Notes under the pieces: generated by a model
Seen by the model: the letters and a program-made list of their open reading frames with translations, nothing else
Told to the model about the DNA's origin: nothing
Databases searched by the model: none
Origin: Apus apus
Taxonomy: Eukaryota; Chordata; Aves; Apodiformes; Apodidae
DNA: 64,000 nt
NCBI RefSeq assembly: GCF_020740795.1
Contig: NC_067287.1
Location: forward strand, 16,259,501-16,323,500
Direction: 5' to 3'
Shown here: positions 46,760 to 57,243 of the stretch, piece by piece
Numbering within the stretch: the stretch's first letter is position 1
Layout of the letters: the number at the start of each line of letters is the position of its first letter
Position numbers and translations under genes: made by a program

Positions 46760-47964
46760 CTGCAGAGAGGGAAGGCAGGAAGACCTGAGCTGCGCTGCAG
46801 AGCCACCCCAAAGCTCTTAGCACTGCCTTGCCCAGCCCCTTTCACCCAAACCCAGCTAGGAAAGGTGCAAAGCACAGAGCTGGCCCTCCAGGTGACAGAG
46901 AAGGGTCCTGTCCCACAACCCAAAGGCCACCCATTCCCAGGAAGAGGTGGACAGGAGTGGGGAACTGAGGCACAGCTCAATGAAGATGCTAAAAATCCCA
47001 GGTGGGAGGGTTTGACTGGGGTCTGAGTGCTGGGGCTGGGCTACCGGGTTGTCCACACTGCTCCCACGGTTTGACTGGAGCATGGGATGAGGAGGGAGAG
47101 TTCTTGGGAAAGACTCTCCTCCCCGCCTCAGTTTCCCTGTTGGAAACCCCTCCTTCCCTCCCTGGGCACAGGGAGGCTGCCTCCAGGCAGTGGCATCACC
47201 AGTGGGGGATGAGGAAAGAAGGGAGTTGGATTTCACAGGCAAGATAAACCTGGAGTTTATTACCGGCATCCCATAAACTGTCTATTAAAAGCTGAAAGGC
47301 AAGGCTGGGATGGCAGTAAATCTCAGCTAACAGGGACACCCGGCTGCACGGAAGGGAGATCCTAGTTCTGGGGTGTGAGCTGGGAACACCCCCAAGGCGA
47401 GGGGCTCTGTTCCTTCCATGGGGGGCAGGATCCAGGGATCCCAGGCTGGGATGAGACCCCGGAAGAGCATGAGGATGGCTGGAGAAATCAGGTCCTGCTT
47501 TGCCTTTGCCAGTGCCTGCTCTGGGAGCAGCATCAAAAAATACTGTCGAAGTAAATTGGGGGAAGGTTAAAATGGGCGGGGAACTCTTTATTTAGGAAGG
47601 AAATAAAGCTTTTAGGACGATTCCAAGCAGGGAGAGGAGAAATGCCTCCATTCATCACGGAGGGTGAGATGTCCCCATCCCTGTCCCTGCTCCCTCCGGG
47701 GACACCCAGCCCCAGGCTCTGCACAGCCCCGGGCTCCCTCTGCTGATATGCAAAGTCACTACAGTATGGCCCAATATAGCCAGTTACCACCTCCAGGGAA
47801 AGGGTAGCCCCTTTTTTTAGTTCCCAGGTCCACAAACGGACTAAGCACAGGGCACTGGGACCCCTAGGGACTTGGCCTTGACCCTCTCCATGTACCCCCA
47901 CTTGCCAAGCCCACCACCCTGGGAAGGAGGAAAGCCCCCAGCCCCACAGTGAGGAGATAGTTAC

Positions 47965-48025
47965 TAGATCCCCGAAGTGTAGACGGGCTGCATGGCCTGG
48001 TAGATTTTCAGGAATGGCCGACAAC
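47965..48025 (-). CDS. TNS1: TNS1 exon 11 (residues 256-276)
   Basis: 61 nt reading GCRPFLKIYQAMQPVYTSGI plus two bases of a Tyr codon. The reading frame meets an in-frame TAG-TAA immediately if the donor (GTAACT) is ignored, which fixes the exon end. Acceptor CTTCCAG. Confidence 0.96.
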
Positions 48026-48649
48026 CTGGAAGACATCAAGGCAGGGAGAGAAGGCACGCTGATGTTAGCCAGGAGGGTGGAGGGGCCGGGTCAGGGATTA
48101 GTCATGGGGGAGAAATTCAAACAGGGAGGGAGCCAAGGCAAACAGCCACTCCCTGCCCCGGCTGGCCCGGGCCAGCCATGGGCAACATCTGGAATGGGCA
48201 GAAAGGGATGCTCCAGATGTGGTGGAAAAGGGGCAAAGCCAGTTTGGGTCCTTTAGGACCTGGGGCAAGCACTGGGCTGGGGATGGAGGTGGGAAGGTGG
48301 TCTCTGAGTGAGGGATCACTTCTGGATACTGGCACCAGGCATGGCACTGCATCCCAAACCCAACCCCAATTTGATGCCATCTTCCAAAAAGCCATTGGAA
48401 AAGGCTCATCACAGCTTGGGGTTAGTGCCCAGCCCTGGGAGCTCTGAACAAGGGGGCACTCCCCAAGGATATCTCTGGGGGGAAAGGGTAGTCACAAAGA
48501 GGGAACAGTTCCTGAGAGTGAAAGAGAAATCCAAATCGCTGAGGAAACTGTGGAAAATATCCCCTGTGGAGAACCAAGCCCAGCCAGGCAGTGTGGGGAG
48601 AATTTGTGTGCATGGGGGCCGGACTGGAGGCAGACAAGGGGGAACTCAC

Positions 48650-48762
48650 CGCCTTTTGACTCAAAGTTGGGGATGCCGTGCATGATGACGTGGTGCAGGA
48701 AGAGGGGCTTGTTGTTCATCTTGATGCTGCCGGAGAGGAGCCCACTGAAGTAATTAATGTAT
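48650..48762 (-). CDS. TNS1: TNS1 exon 10 (residues 218-256), start of the C2 domain
   Basis: 113 nt reading [20 protein letters not shown], then [17 protein letters not shown]. These residues open the PTEN-type C2 domain, which packs on the phosphatase fold and in PTEN contacts membranes. Acceptor CCCTCTAG, donor GTGAGT. Confidence 0.97.
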
Positions 48763-48873
48763 CTAGAGGGGAGACAGGCAGCTCAGGTGCAGGACCCACA
48801 GCAGAGCATCCTCCTTGGCCGCTCTGCACCCAAACACCCTGGCCACATGGGCAAAATGCATGCTGGGACCCAC

Positions 48874-48957
48874 CTCTTCTGGGATGGCTGTCCCACTGGC
48901 ACCACTTTGTCCTCATAGAAGCGCTTCATGGCAAACCTATCCAGAGCCTGGTCCGCA
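48874..48957 (-). CDS. TNS1: TNS1 exon 9 (residues 190-218)
   Basis: 84 nt reading [18 protein letters not shown], then [11 protein letters not shown]. This is the C-terminal helical part of the phosphatase-like domain and the linker to C2 (PTEN has a similar ALDFYGE-type region). Acceptor GCCCACAG, donor GTGGGT. Confidence 0.96.
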
Positions 48958-49060
48958 CTGTGGGCACAGAAGGGTAGATGAGATTGAAGGAAACCATCAG
49001 CACCAGCATCCCAGCACTGCCAGGATGGAGGTCCACTCCAAGAACACACGTCTCTCTCAC

Positions 49061-49125
49061 CTGGCCGAGATGTTGCTGTAGTGCATGTAAGCAGCCACCA
49101 CAACCCCCAGCCGGCCACGGTTCCC
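49061..49125 (-). CDS. TNS1: TNS1 exon 8 (residues 169-190)
   Basis: 65 nt reading [21 protein letters not shown] plus part of a Ser codon. It completes the P-loop-like HNKGNRGR, keeping the Arg (173) although the Cys is gone. Acceptor CTGCAG, donor GTGAGA. Confidence 0.96.
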
Positions 49126-49406
49126 CTGCAGGCACAAAGCAGAAGGGGTGTCATGGGGGCAGCAGTGCCTGCAAACACCAAGACACAGCCACCCTGTACA
49201 CAGGCAGGCACACACCAGTCCCTATACGCATGCATGGACCCACACACACACCCCAGCCCTTACAGACACACACCAACGCACACACATGCTGACACTCACC
49301 CACAGCCCAAGCTTCAAACCACCATGTTCCCTGCATCCCTCAGCCCCATCCCTGCAGCCCCCCAGAACGTCCCTGCCGTGCACCTTGGGGACAAGGTCCA
49401 GCCCAC

Positions 49407-49529
49407 CTTGTTGTGCAGCACCACCACGTTGTGCGTCGCCGCATTGAGCCATGTGTCCATGGCTTTGCAAATGCTGCAGATCTTCTCCAGTGCCGGGGTA
49501 TGTAGGTCAGGCCACCCAAAATCCAGCAC
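49407..49529 (-). CDS. TNS1: TNS1 exon 7 (residues 128-168), pseudo-catalytic loop begins
   Basis: Forty-one codons, [16 protein letters not shown] through VVVLHNK, phase 0 at both ends; acceptor TTCCCACCCAG, donor GTGGGC. The exon ends at H166-N167-K168. In PTEN the loop is HCKAGKGR; here the nucleophilic Cys position is Asn, so the domain should be catalytically dead, as is known for tensin-1. Confidence 0.97.
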
Positions 49530-50045
49530 CTGGGTGGGAAAGGAGGGACAGCCAGGGGTCACACCCGTGCCAAGCTCTGCCGCCTCTGTGGTCCCCAGTC
49601 TGCCAGCATGTGAAACCTGGGACATGAACAGCGCCACAATCCCCTGTCGTGCCCCTACCAGCTTCTCCCCCAACCCTGCACCCCTCCACCCAGATTCCTT
49701 CCCTAGGGGGGCCACTGGGGGCCCAGATTTCAGGCCCCTCTGGGTCACTCAACCCAGCTGCACAGGGCTTCCCCACAGTCTCAGGCACAGGGACAATGCC
49801 TTAGGGAGGTCTCCAAGAGGCTCTAACAGCCAGGTTTGGGATGGGGATGGTGGAGGTGGGGTATGCTGACACCCCACAAACTCATTGGAAAGTCCTGTGC
49901 TTCCCTTTGGGCTTTCACCCCTCTGCTCCACCACCAGGTGGGAAATAAAGGGTTTTTTTTCCTCCCCCAGACAGCTTGCAGCAGGGAGCTGGTCACACAG
50001 ACAACCCTGTCCCAAGTTCCTCTGCTCCCCACATCTGTGACTCAC

Positions 50046-50096
50046 CTTGGGGTGAAGTTTGCTCACATCATGTCTCCGCTCAGAGAGGTTGAAAAG
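50046..50096 (-). CDS. TNS1: TNS1 exon 6 (residues 111-127)
   Basis: Seventeen codons read LFNLSERRHDVSKLHPK. The acceptor is TTCCCTGAAG and the donor GTGAGT; phase 0 at both ends. This is the conserved core strand and helix (NLSER) of the PTEN/tensin phosphatase fold. Confidence 0.96.
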
Positions 50097-50189
50097 CTTC
50101 AGGGAAGATAAAAGACAGAGTGAGGAGACACCTTCCTCCTTCACTGCCACTCCTCACCTTTTCCTTACCACAAAGGCTCCCCAAATCCC

Positions 50190-50405
50190 TCCATGAGGAA
50201 ATTCTTCACTATGAGGGTGGTAAGACATTGGAACAGGTTGCCCAGATAAACTGTGGAGGCCCTATCCCTGGAAGTGTTTAAGGGCAGGTTGGATGGGGCT
50301 TTGAGCAACCTGGTCTAGCAGGAGGTGTTCCTGCCCATCCAGGGCACTTGGAACTAGATTATCTTTAGGGTCCCTTCCAGCCCTAACCATTCTATGATTC
50401 TGTGA
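50190..50405 (+). mobile_element. CR1 LINE 3' fragment (chicken repeat 1 family)
   Basis: In intron 5. The sequence shows the hallmark CR1 3' end: a GAAATTCTTCACTATGAGGG block, GGTTGCCCAG, CCCTGGAAGTGTTTAAGG, GGGTCCCTTCCAGCCC, and a terminal ATTCTATGATTCTGTGA. CR1 copies are almost always truncated at the 5' end like this one. It has no coding capacity. It supports an avian or other sauropsid source. Confidence 0.93.
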
Positions 50406-50669
50406 GAGGCTTTCCTGAACACATTAATCCCAGTAATACCTTGCCACAGGGCAATGTAATGGCTAAAAACTTCCACTGGGTCCGAAAAGGACTAGAAAGC
50501 TTCTAGTCAGGAAAAAAAATCCATGTTGGTGCAAAAAGCCCTCTCACCAGAGCTGAGCCCAGCTGCAGGTGAGTATGCATCATCCCAGACCTTGCAGCAC
50601 CCCCATCCCTAGAGTCCAAATGTTCCAGTCCCATCCCCAGCCTAGCAGGGACCCAGCCATGCTCCTCAC

Positions 50670-50841
50670 CACATAGTTGTCCCCATGCTTGGACTTCAGC
50701 ATGTGGGCCACCTCGCGGAGGTTGTTGCAGAAGCTCTGCTCCTCAGCCGTGCTGGGGTAGGAGACGGCGATGATCCGCTCCGTGATGTACACCAGGTCCA
50801 GCTCGCAGCTGCTCTCCATGGCTGCCGTCAGGCTCATGCTC
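50670..50841 (-). CDS. TNS1: TNS1 exon 5 (residues 53-110), start of the phosphatase-like domain
   Basis: 172 nt; the acceptor is CTCACCCAG and the donor GTGAGG. It reads [16 protein letters not shown] then [15 protein letters not shown], the first strands of the PTEN-like fold. The internal Met at 50835-50837 (MSLTAAM) matches the start of mammalian isoforms that begin MSVSRTM, so transcripts from a downstream promoter could start here. The exon ends in phase 0 after DNYV. Confidence 0.96.
50835..50837 (-). promoter_or_regulatory. TNS1: Candidate alternative TNS1 start codon (Met55)
   Basis: ATG near the start of exon 5, context GGAGC before it and AGC after. From memory, the human reference isoform begins at the equivalent Met. 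It would matter only for transcripts lacking exons 1-4; no such first exon is proven in this window. Confidence 0.4.
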
Positions 50842-51169
50842 CTGGGTGAGAGAGAGGACTGCTGTCAGGACATGGCATGAGGAGGGGACACGGTGACACT
50901 TCCCCACCCTGCCCAGCCCTGGGGTTAAGCGAGATGGGCTGGGACACGTGAAGATGCAGCAGAAAGGTTGACTGCAGCCTTTCCCCTCATCTCAGCCCTG
51001 TTGGGGTTTCTTGAGGACCCCAAGTTGGAGTTGGTGGGTCATAACCTCCATGTCTTCCCCATGGGAAGCATCTCCCAGCTGCAGCACATCTGGAAAAGCA
51101 AAGTTTTGGCCAGGGGAAGGTTGAGGCAGGGCAGACATGGTCACCCAAAGGGGAAACTGAGGCATATAC

Positions 51170-51219
51170 CTGGACGTTTTGCGGCGTGACTGCCCACTTC
51201 TGGAGGATTTTGTGGCATC
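51170..51219 (-). CDS. TNS1: TNS1 exon 4 (residues 37-53)
   Basis: Fifty nucleotides encoding DATKSSRSGQSRRKTS plus two bases of an Arg codon completed by exon 5. The acceptor is TTCTTTAG and the donor GTATAT. The segment is basic and Ser-rich, and aligns with the DATRSPRGGQ-type stretch of chicken tensin. It may carry basophilic kinase sites (RRKTS). Confidence 0.88.
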
Positions 51220-53996
51220 CTAAAGAACCAGAGAGGAAAAGCAAGTTAGTGCCCTGACCCAGCCTGCAGCCAGCACAGGGGTCCTGCTAGAGCCAGGTGT
51301 GATGGTGGTGCCGGAGCATCCCTCCCCACCACACTGTGCTGCACACCATAACACACCCAAAACATCGCTGTCTCCAAATCCCACCCACTGAACATCCCAG
51401 TGGCATAAAACACCTCAACGGCACCACTGTCCCCCCATCTCAACCACAAGCAAAACCCAGCTCTCGCAACTGCAGCACAGCTGGGATCAGGCACTACAGG
51501 CAGTACAGGACCAGTGCTTTGGCACAGGGTCCCAAAGGATCTTTGAGGATGATGTTGTGGGTGGTGGGACAGTCCCAGGCATGTCATGAGTCCTTCTGGT
51601 CTCAGCCAGGCTCGGGGCACACACTTGGCAAGACAGAGCAGCTTTTGGCCCTGGCTAGAGCAGGGACAGGTTCGCTGGCCGAGCGGTGGCGAGGAGCCAG
51701 CCAGGCACAACGGTTTGCTTTGGCCCTGGCTCCGCGGAGCTGAACGGCGGGAGGAAATGTTTGAGCTCTCAGAGCAGGAAACTTCTATTTATGCATGTTC
51801 TCCGGCCTCAAGAATTTCATCTGCAGCCGGTTTGCTTGCTGACTTCGTGACCTCACCCGAAAAACAAAGCAGGGTTTCCAAAAAAAACCGCTAAGGAAAA
51901 ACACGCTCACACCTCATTAGTTTTAGTATCTCCAGCTAACAAACAGGAGTCATTTAAAATCTCATCTCACACAGGCAGCATGACCTGAGCCCCCAGAAGC
52001 ATCCAGAAACAAGAGGTGCACCCCACAGCTGGCTCCCGGGATGCTCCTTTTGTTCCTGGAGCTGCGGAACCTGCTGTCACCCTCCTTGGGGCTGCTACTC
52101 CCGCAACCTGCATGGCTGGAGGCAACAAGATGAGGTGGGAGAGGTTTCCCAGGCACCCCTCAACCTCTATCTCCCACCCAGAGCAGACCCAGGGTTGTTC
52201 CCACAGACAGCCAGCGTCACCCTCCATCGGCCTCATGTCCCCCTTTCAAGGTCAGGCTGCCCGGTGGAGTGGAGCCGGGCTCAGCAGCCTGCTAGGCCTG
52301 GAGACGACAGTCTCCCTTCCCTGCTGAAGCCACTCAAGGAGGCAGAAGCCCTGTTGAATCACCCAGGGGCACATGGGCAGCAGTGACAATCCACATCCCA
52401 GGGTGCCCCAAGTGTTCTGCTCACCGCAGAAATTCCTCAGTATTGCTGGAAGAACAGAAGAAGTTAAAACACAGCAAATAGGAAGGCAAAACCTTCCCTG
52501 AGCAGAGTCAAAGAGCATGGAGGAAGCCTGAACCTGAGCATAGGCTTGTCCCTGAATCACCCGCTGGTGACTGGGACAGGATCTCCACCACAGGCTCTTC
52601 TCTGCCCCAAACCTTCCCAGCAGGAGATGTCTGGGGTCTCCCGAACACACCCACTAGCCCAGGGGAGCCCCATCAGTCTCTGTCACCCCACCTGCCCACA
52701 GCAGCCTCCCAAACCACAGCTTTGCCCAACAGAGGAGCTGACAAAGGGCAACCGTGACTCCAACCCCTCTCCTGGCTGCGGAAACTAAGGCAGGGGAGGG
52801 CAAGCAAAGCAGGGACAGCAGAACTCCTCTCCCCCTCCATACCTTGACTGCGGTGAGACCCTTGCTTATCCATTTCCATGGCATGGTGTCTCTGCTCCAT
52901 GCACCCTCCCAGCCCGGGGGAGCGGGTCGCCGTGGCTGGGGCCCTCCAGTGTCCCTCGCCACGACAGGAGCCCCCCTGGCTCTGCCCCGCTCCCCCGCAA
53001 TCTAACCGCAGCAGTGCTGCCGCCTCTGCCAGCCACTGCACAGGGAAGACTCAGCCCATGATCAGCTGATAGGAGCAAACACGTTATTAAACACTCCAGC
53101 CCACCACTGGTCTGAGAGACCCTGCAAAGGTTCCCTCTGGCATAGAGACCCCAGGCAAACCAGTATGTCCCAGTCCAGCCCAGCAAAGGACAGGCCAGTC
53201 TCAGCCACATTAGGTTGAAGACTCCCCTACCAGTTCCATCAAGCATCCACCTCCCAGCCCCAGGCTAGCTCAGCATGTCCCCAGGCTCTGGGCAGCATCC
53301 AAAACCCACAGGTTCCTTCTGCTTGGAATGGGTGATGAGAGGCATGAGAAAGGCTTCAGAAATAGCAAGAAACTTCCCCAAAATAGAGCAAGGCTGGCAA
53401 AAGGGGCTCCTGACTGTCCTGCTGGATTTTTCTAGCTCTTTCTCTAGTTAGGACAGGGGTTGGAAATATGTCCTGGACAACCAATGGGACAGGGCAAAGC
53501 CAGCTCCCAGATGAGGAAGGCTTTCACCCTCTTCCTCATGGGAAGCAGTCTGCCTCCATCCCTCAGGTCCCAGCCCCGGCGTGCAGGGAAGGCAGCAAGC
53601 TGGCTGCGGGCAGGGGGAAGCCGTCCACGTTGACTTTGGCAATGCATTTGTCTACACTGTCTTAGCAATTTCATGTCCACAGATTAAATAACATATCCCC
53701 AGCTCTGGGACAGGAAAGACGGCTTTGTGGCAAAAGCCCCGGCTCCCCCTGCGCTGGGATCCATCACCACCTCTGCCACCGACCTGAGCATCTCACTTGG
53801 CCTTTGGCATGGCCATCATCACCTTGGCTGGCAGGGAAGAAGGACTGGGGGTCCCAGGGATGCTGGGGCACCATGGGGACATCCCAGGCTGAAGGATTTT
53901 GGCTGTGGGGTGGTGCTTGTGGCAATGGAACAGGCACAAGTGACTCCTTGGAAGGTCTCAAGGCAGAGACGAGCCTCTGTGGCTGGTAGCACTTAC
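51220..53996 (-). other. TNS1: TNS1 intron 3
   Basis: About 2.8 kb. No repeat family or exon recognised. The 51700-51870 stretch is less GC-rich and more mixed in composition than its flanks, and could be a conserved non-coding element, though I cannot test that here. Confidence 0.65.
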
Positions 53997-54038
53997 CAGG
54001 GCATTTACCTGCTTCGTGATGCTCTCCCCCGGGGATGG
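53997..54038 (-). CDS. TNS1: TNS1 exon 3 (residues 23-36), with two in-frame donors
   Basis: Fourteen codons read PSPGESITKQVNAL, ending at a strong donor GTAAGT. An internal donor GTAAAT lies 12 nt upstream (exon then 54009-54038, ending in ITKQ). Both keep phase 0. I favour the longer form because the chicken protein I remember has four residues between KQ and DAT. The acceptor is TGCCTGCAG. Confidence 0.85.
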
Positions 54039-56195
54039 CTGCAGGCAGGCAGGAGGAAGGGGAGGGTGAGAAAAAGGCAGGCGAGAGAAAAGGAGAGAGA
54101 GATTGAGAGACACACACCCAGAGCAAGGGCTGGGGTCAAAAGTTCCCTCCTGGCTATTTCTGGCCCTTCCTAGGAAATGCGCTGCGATCCTATTTCCTTC
54201 CCTGCCCACCAGCATGTCCGCTCTTCCTAAAGGTTGGGAATCCCTCGAAACCCAAGTGTGGAGCCAGGGCAATGCTCAGGTACCAAGGATGCTGCTGTTC
54301 TGCCTCCTGGCAGACACCCCCCACACTGGACCACTGTCACGGACGGACAGCACTCAGCCAAACCCTGCACCCACTCCACAGTGGGTACCCAGTGCTCCCC
54401 AAACCTCCAGGATCCATCCCATCCAGATCCTCTATGGTCAGATCCCATAGCCAGGAGGTAAACAACAGGGTCAGCCCAGTCCCACACCCAGGCTGGCCAC
54501 AGGCCACCCGCAGGCACAGCACCCCAAGATAAACCCAACCCCACAGTGCTGCTGAACCCTGGAAGGAGCAGAGCAGGGAGCAGAGATACTTGAAAAAGGG
54601 GCACATTTGGTGACATGCTACTGGAGTCCACAGAGTGCTTTGACATGGGGCTGGAGAGAGGAATTAGCTTCCTGAGGTGGGGGTGAGCATCTGGATTCCA
54701 AATTAAGAGAGCAGGGGGCAGACTGCTCTGTCTGGGGACAGTTAGTTGGAGTGCCTGGGAGTGGTGCAGCAAAGGGACCCAGCTGGGTGGCTCATGGTGG
54801 TCTTGGGACCAAGGGAACACCTGAGACCAGGCTGCTCTAGTCCTGGCAGCAGGGCTGGCAGTGCCATTTCCAACCCACGGAATGGGGAAAACCCCTTTCG
54901 ATTTCCTCCCCAAGCCACAGTAACGGTCCCAGCTCGAATCAAACATGTTTTTGCTGGCGATAAGTGCCCAAAGAGGCTGGCAGGGGCGGGGGGTGCAGTC
55001 AGAGATTAAACCCAGGACAGATAACCACCACAGGGCCCCGAGGCAGGAGGCACACTCTGCTCCCACCCCATCCCCTCACTCAGGCTCATGCACTGTGCCT
55101 GTGAGCTCGCAGGGGACCATCACCTAAACCCACTTTTCAGGTGAGACCCCTGCCAAGCTATGGGGTGCCCAGCACAGGACACTACATAGGGTACGGACAC
55201 CCCAACAGTGCCAGGCTGCCGAGCTCAGAGCTGAAACCCTGCCAGGGCCTCCTCTCCCGGCGCCTGCCCCAGCAAGCCTTGGCACACATCCGGAGCAAGG
55301 AGGAAGGGCGGCCACACCAGCCCCGGGCAATGCCAGCCTCCCTGCCGCCACGTGCCCGCTCTGCCTGCTGCCGTGGGCACAGCCAGGCTGGGGACGGGCA
55401 GGGGGGCTGCTCCACCAGCAAGTTTCTGCCTGGTAAGCACCGCCATGCCACACTTCCCAAACCTCTGTCCCAGGCATGGTCCTTTTCCCAGTGCCAGCCT
55501 AGTGCCCTGCCATCCCCAGAGCCCTGCCATGGCCTGGAGCAGCATGGCAAGGGAGCACAGCCACCCACCCAGCATCCCCACACCAACTGGGTGTCTGGAG
55601 ACGGGGTGCTCAGCTGTTTTCTTTGCGTCCAGAGAGAACAGAGTGGGAAGGGCTGTGCACAGCCCCCACCACAGCCGCTCATTAAAGGTCCCCAGGAGAA
55701 ACAAAAGAAGGGGGTGACAATAACAAGGGACACAACGTGTGGCCTTGGACGCCCTGAGCCAAAGGGACATCTGGTAGAGCCATCTCCAGGCATGCAAGAA
55801 ACCGCCCTGGCTCCAGCCAGGGAGGGGACACCTTCAGTGCCGGGGGACCCCAGAGGCTAGGCTGGTCACGTCCCATCTGCCTGTCCTCCCCAGGAGACCT
55901 ACACATCCCCTCTTCCCCAAAATCCCCAGCTCCAGGACTCTTGTGATGGCTGGGCTGCCCCAGGTCCTGCTACTGAGATGTCCTGCAGCCAGCACTGCTG
56001 GGGGGCACAGCACCAAAATGAGGGAGGGAAAGGTTTTACTCCCGGCACATGACCCCTGTGGTTTCAGGGGCAGAGGACTCACCCTCTGATGCCCCAAGGC
56101 AGAGAAAGCCCCGCAGACAGTGCAGAACAGGTGGTTCCATCCCACCCAGCATCACCAGAATGACCCACATTTCCCAGGGTAGGGGGCTCACTTAC
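54039..56195 (-). other. TNS1: TNS1 intron 2
   Basis: About 2.2 kb of mostly unique, G+C-rich sequence. A 239-codon open frame on the plus strand (55141-55860) has no recognisable domain and probably reflects the scarcity of stop codons in GC-rich DNA. I see no exon, repeat family or RNA gene here. Confidence 0.7.
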
Positions 56196-56234
56196 CAGCT
56201 CATAGTTGACAGCAGGGGAGCAGGGGGTCACAGC
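56196..56234 (-). CDS. TNS1: TNS1 exon 2 (residues 10-22)
   Basis: Thirteen codons read AVTPCSPAVNYEL. The acceptor is CTTGCAG and the donor is GTAAGT. It enters and leaves in phase 0. The peptide follows MDFGSVMNQ exactly as in the chicken tensin leader I recall, which confirms the join over a 7.5 kb intron. Confidence 0.9.
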
Positions 56235-57182
56235 CTGCAAGGAAGGAGGAAGAGATACAGGATTAGATCAACAACAAGCATGCAGTGTGGGAAGGGGCGA
56301 AGATGCAGCATCCCCCCACCCCAGCACACCCAGTACCCACCCAAAGAACAAATAGGGACACCTGTGTCCGTGGCCCTTCCACCCCAGGCAGGAGCACAGG
56401 CAGCATCTCAAGGTCAGGGCTGGGCTCCCAGGTGATGGGAATGGGCTCAGAGCCATGGTGGCCATGCCATTTGTCCTCAGCCAGGAGCCCCAGCCCGGGT
56501 GGGCACGTCAGACGTGGCACCACGCGAGGTGGCTGCCTGATGCCAAAAGTAGCTCCTGGAACAAACTTCAGCCTGGCCTCGTGAGCGCCCCTGCAGCCAG
56601 CTGAACAGCCCGGCTATTGTTACCTTAATTACCAGCGGCAATTACTGACAATTAACCTTGGGTTTTGTGTGCACCCCAGTCTGCCGGGAAGCAGTGGCAT
56701 GGCAGGGTGGGAGAGGCAGCACCTTTGTTGGTGCCCGGGGCAGCAGGAACAGCCACTGCAGTCTCACATGTGTCCAGAAATGCCAGTGGTAGCAGGAGGG
56801 TGTGATTCAGGACACCTCGTCCCCTCTGACCGCTCTGTGTGTCCCCAGGAACAGTGACCGCCAGGCAGACCCTGTCCTGTCCCAGCATCGAGCCAAAGCG
56901 CCAAACATCACTCAGGGGCTATGTCAGCACGGGGACCCCCTGCACCCTGCTCAGCCTCGCCTGCCCTGGGCCATAAAAAGCAGGAGTTGCTCCAAACACT
57001 CCACTTGGAGCACCAGCAGCCCACCCCATCGCCACCCCCACAGGGTGATGCCCAGAACCTGCCCCCTCCCAGCCACCAGCCTGTTCCCGTCCCACCTCGT
57101 GTTTTCTTCAGGGGCTCCTCCTCCTCCCGCTCCCTTCCCCTGCGCATTATTATTATGATTTTATTCTAATGCAGAAACGCTT

Positions 57183-57243
57183 CCATAAAAGGCCCCTTTC
57201 CCTGCCCCGCGGCGCTGGCCCAGCGCCAGCCTCCCTGGAATGT
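57183..57243. promoter_or_regulatory. TNS1: Candidate intronic enhancer: CArG box plus TEAD-type motif
   Basis: CCATAAAAGG at 57183-57192 fits the SRF consensus CC(A/T)6GG exactly. GGAATG, the TEAD/MCAT core, begins near 57238, about 45 bp away, in a CpG-rich patch. TNS1 is a cytoskeletal gene of the sort controlled by SRF-MRTF and YAP-TEAD, so the pairing makes sense. Activity is inferred only. Confidence 0.4.

Noticed and set aside
54009..54038. Shorter version of exon 3 as the main form
   Set aside because: The downstream donor GTAAGT is stronger and four extra residues fit the chicken protein as I recall it; kept only as an alternative.
55141..55860. 239-codon plus-strand open frame in intron 2
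   Set aside because: No recognisable domain, GC-rich background, no support from flanking exons.
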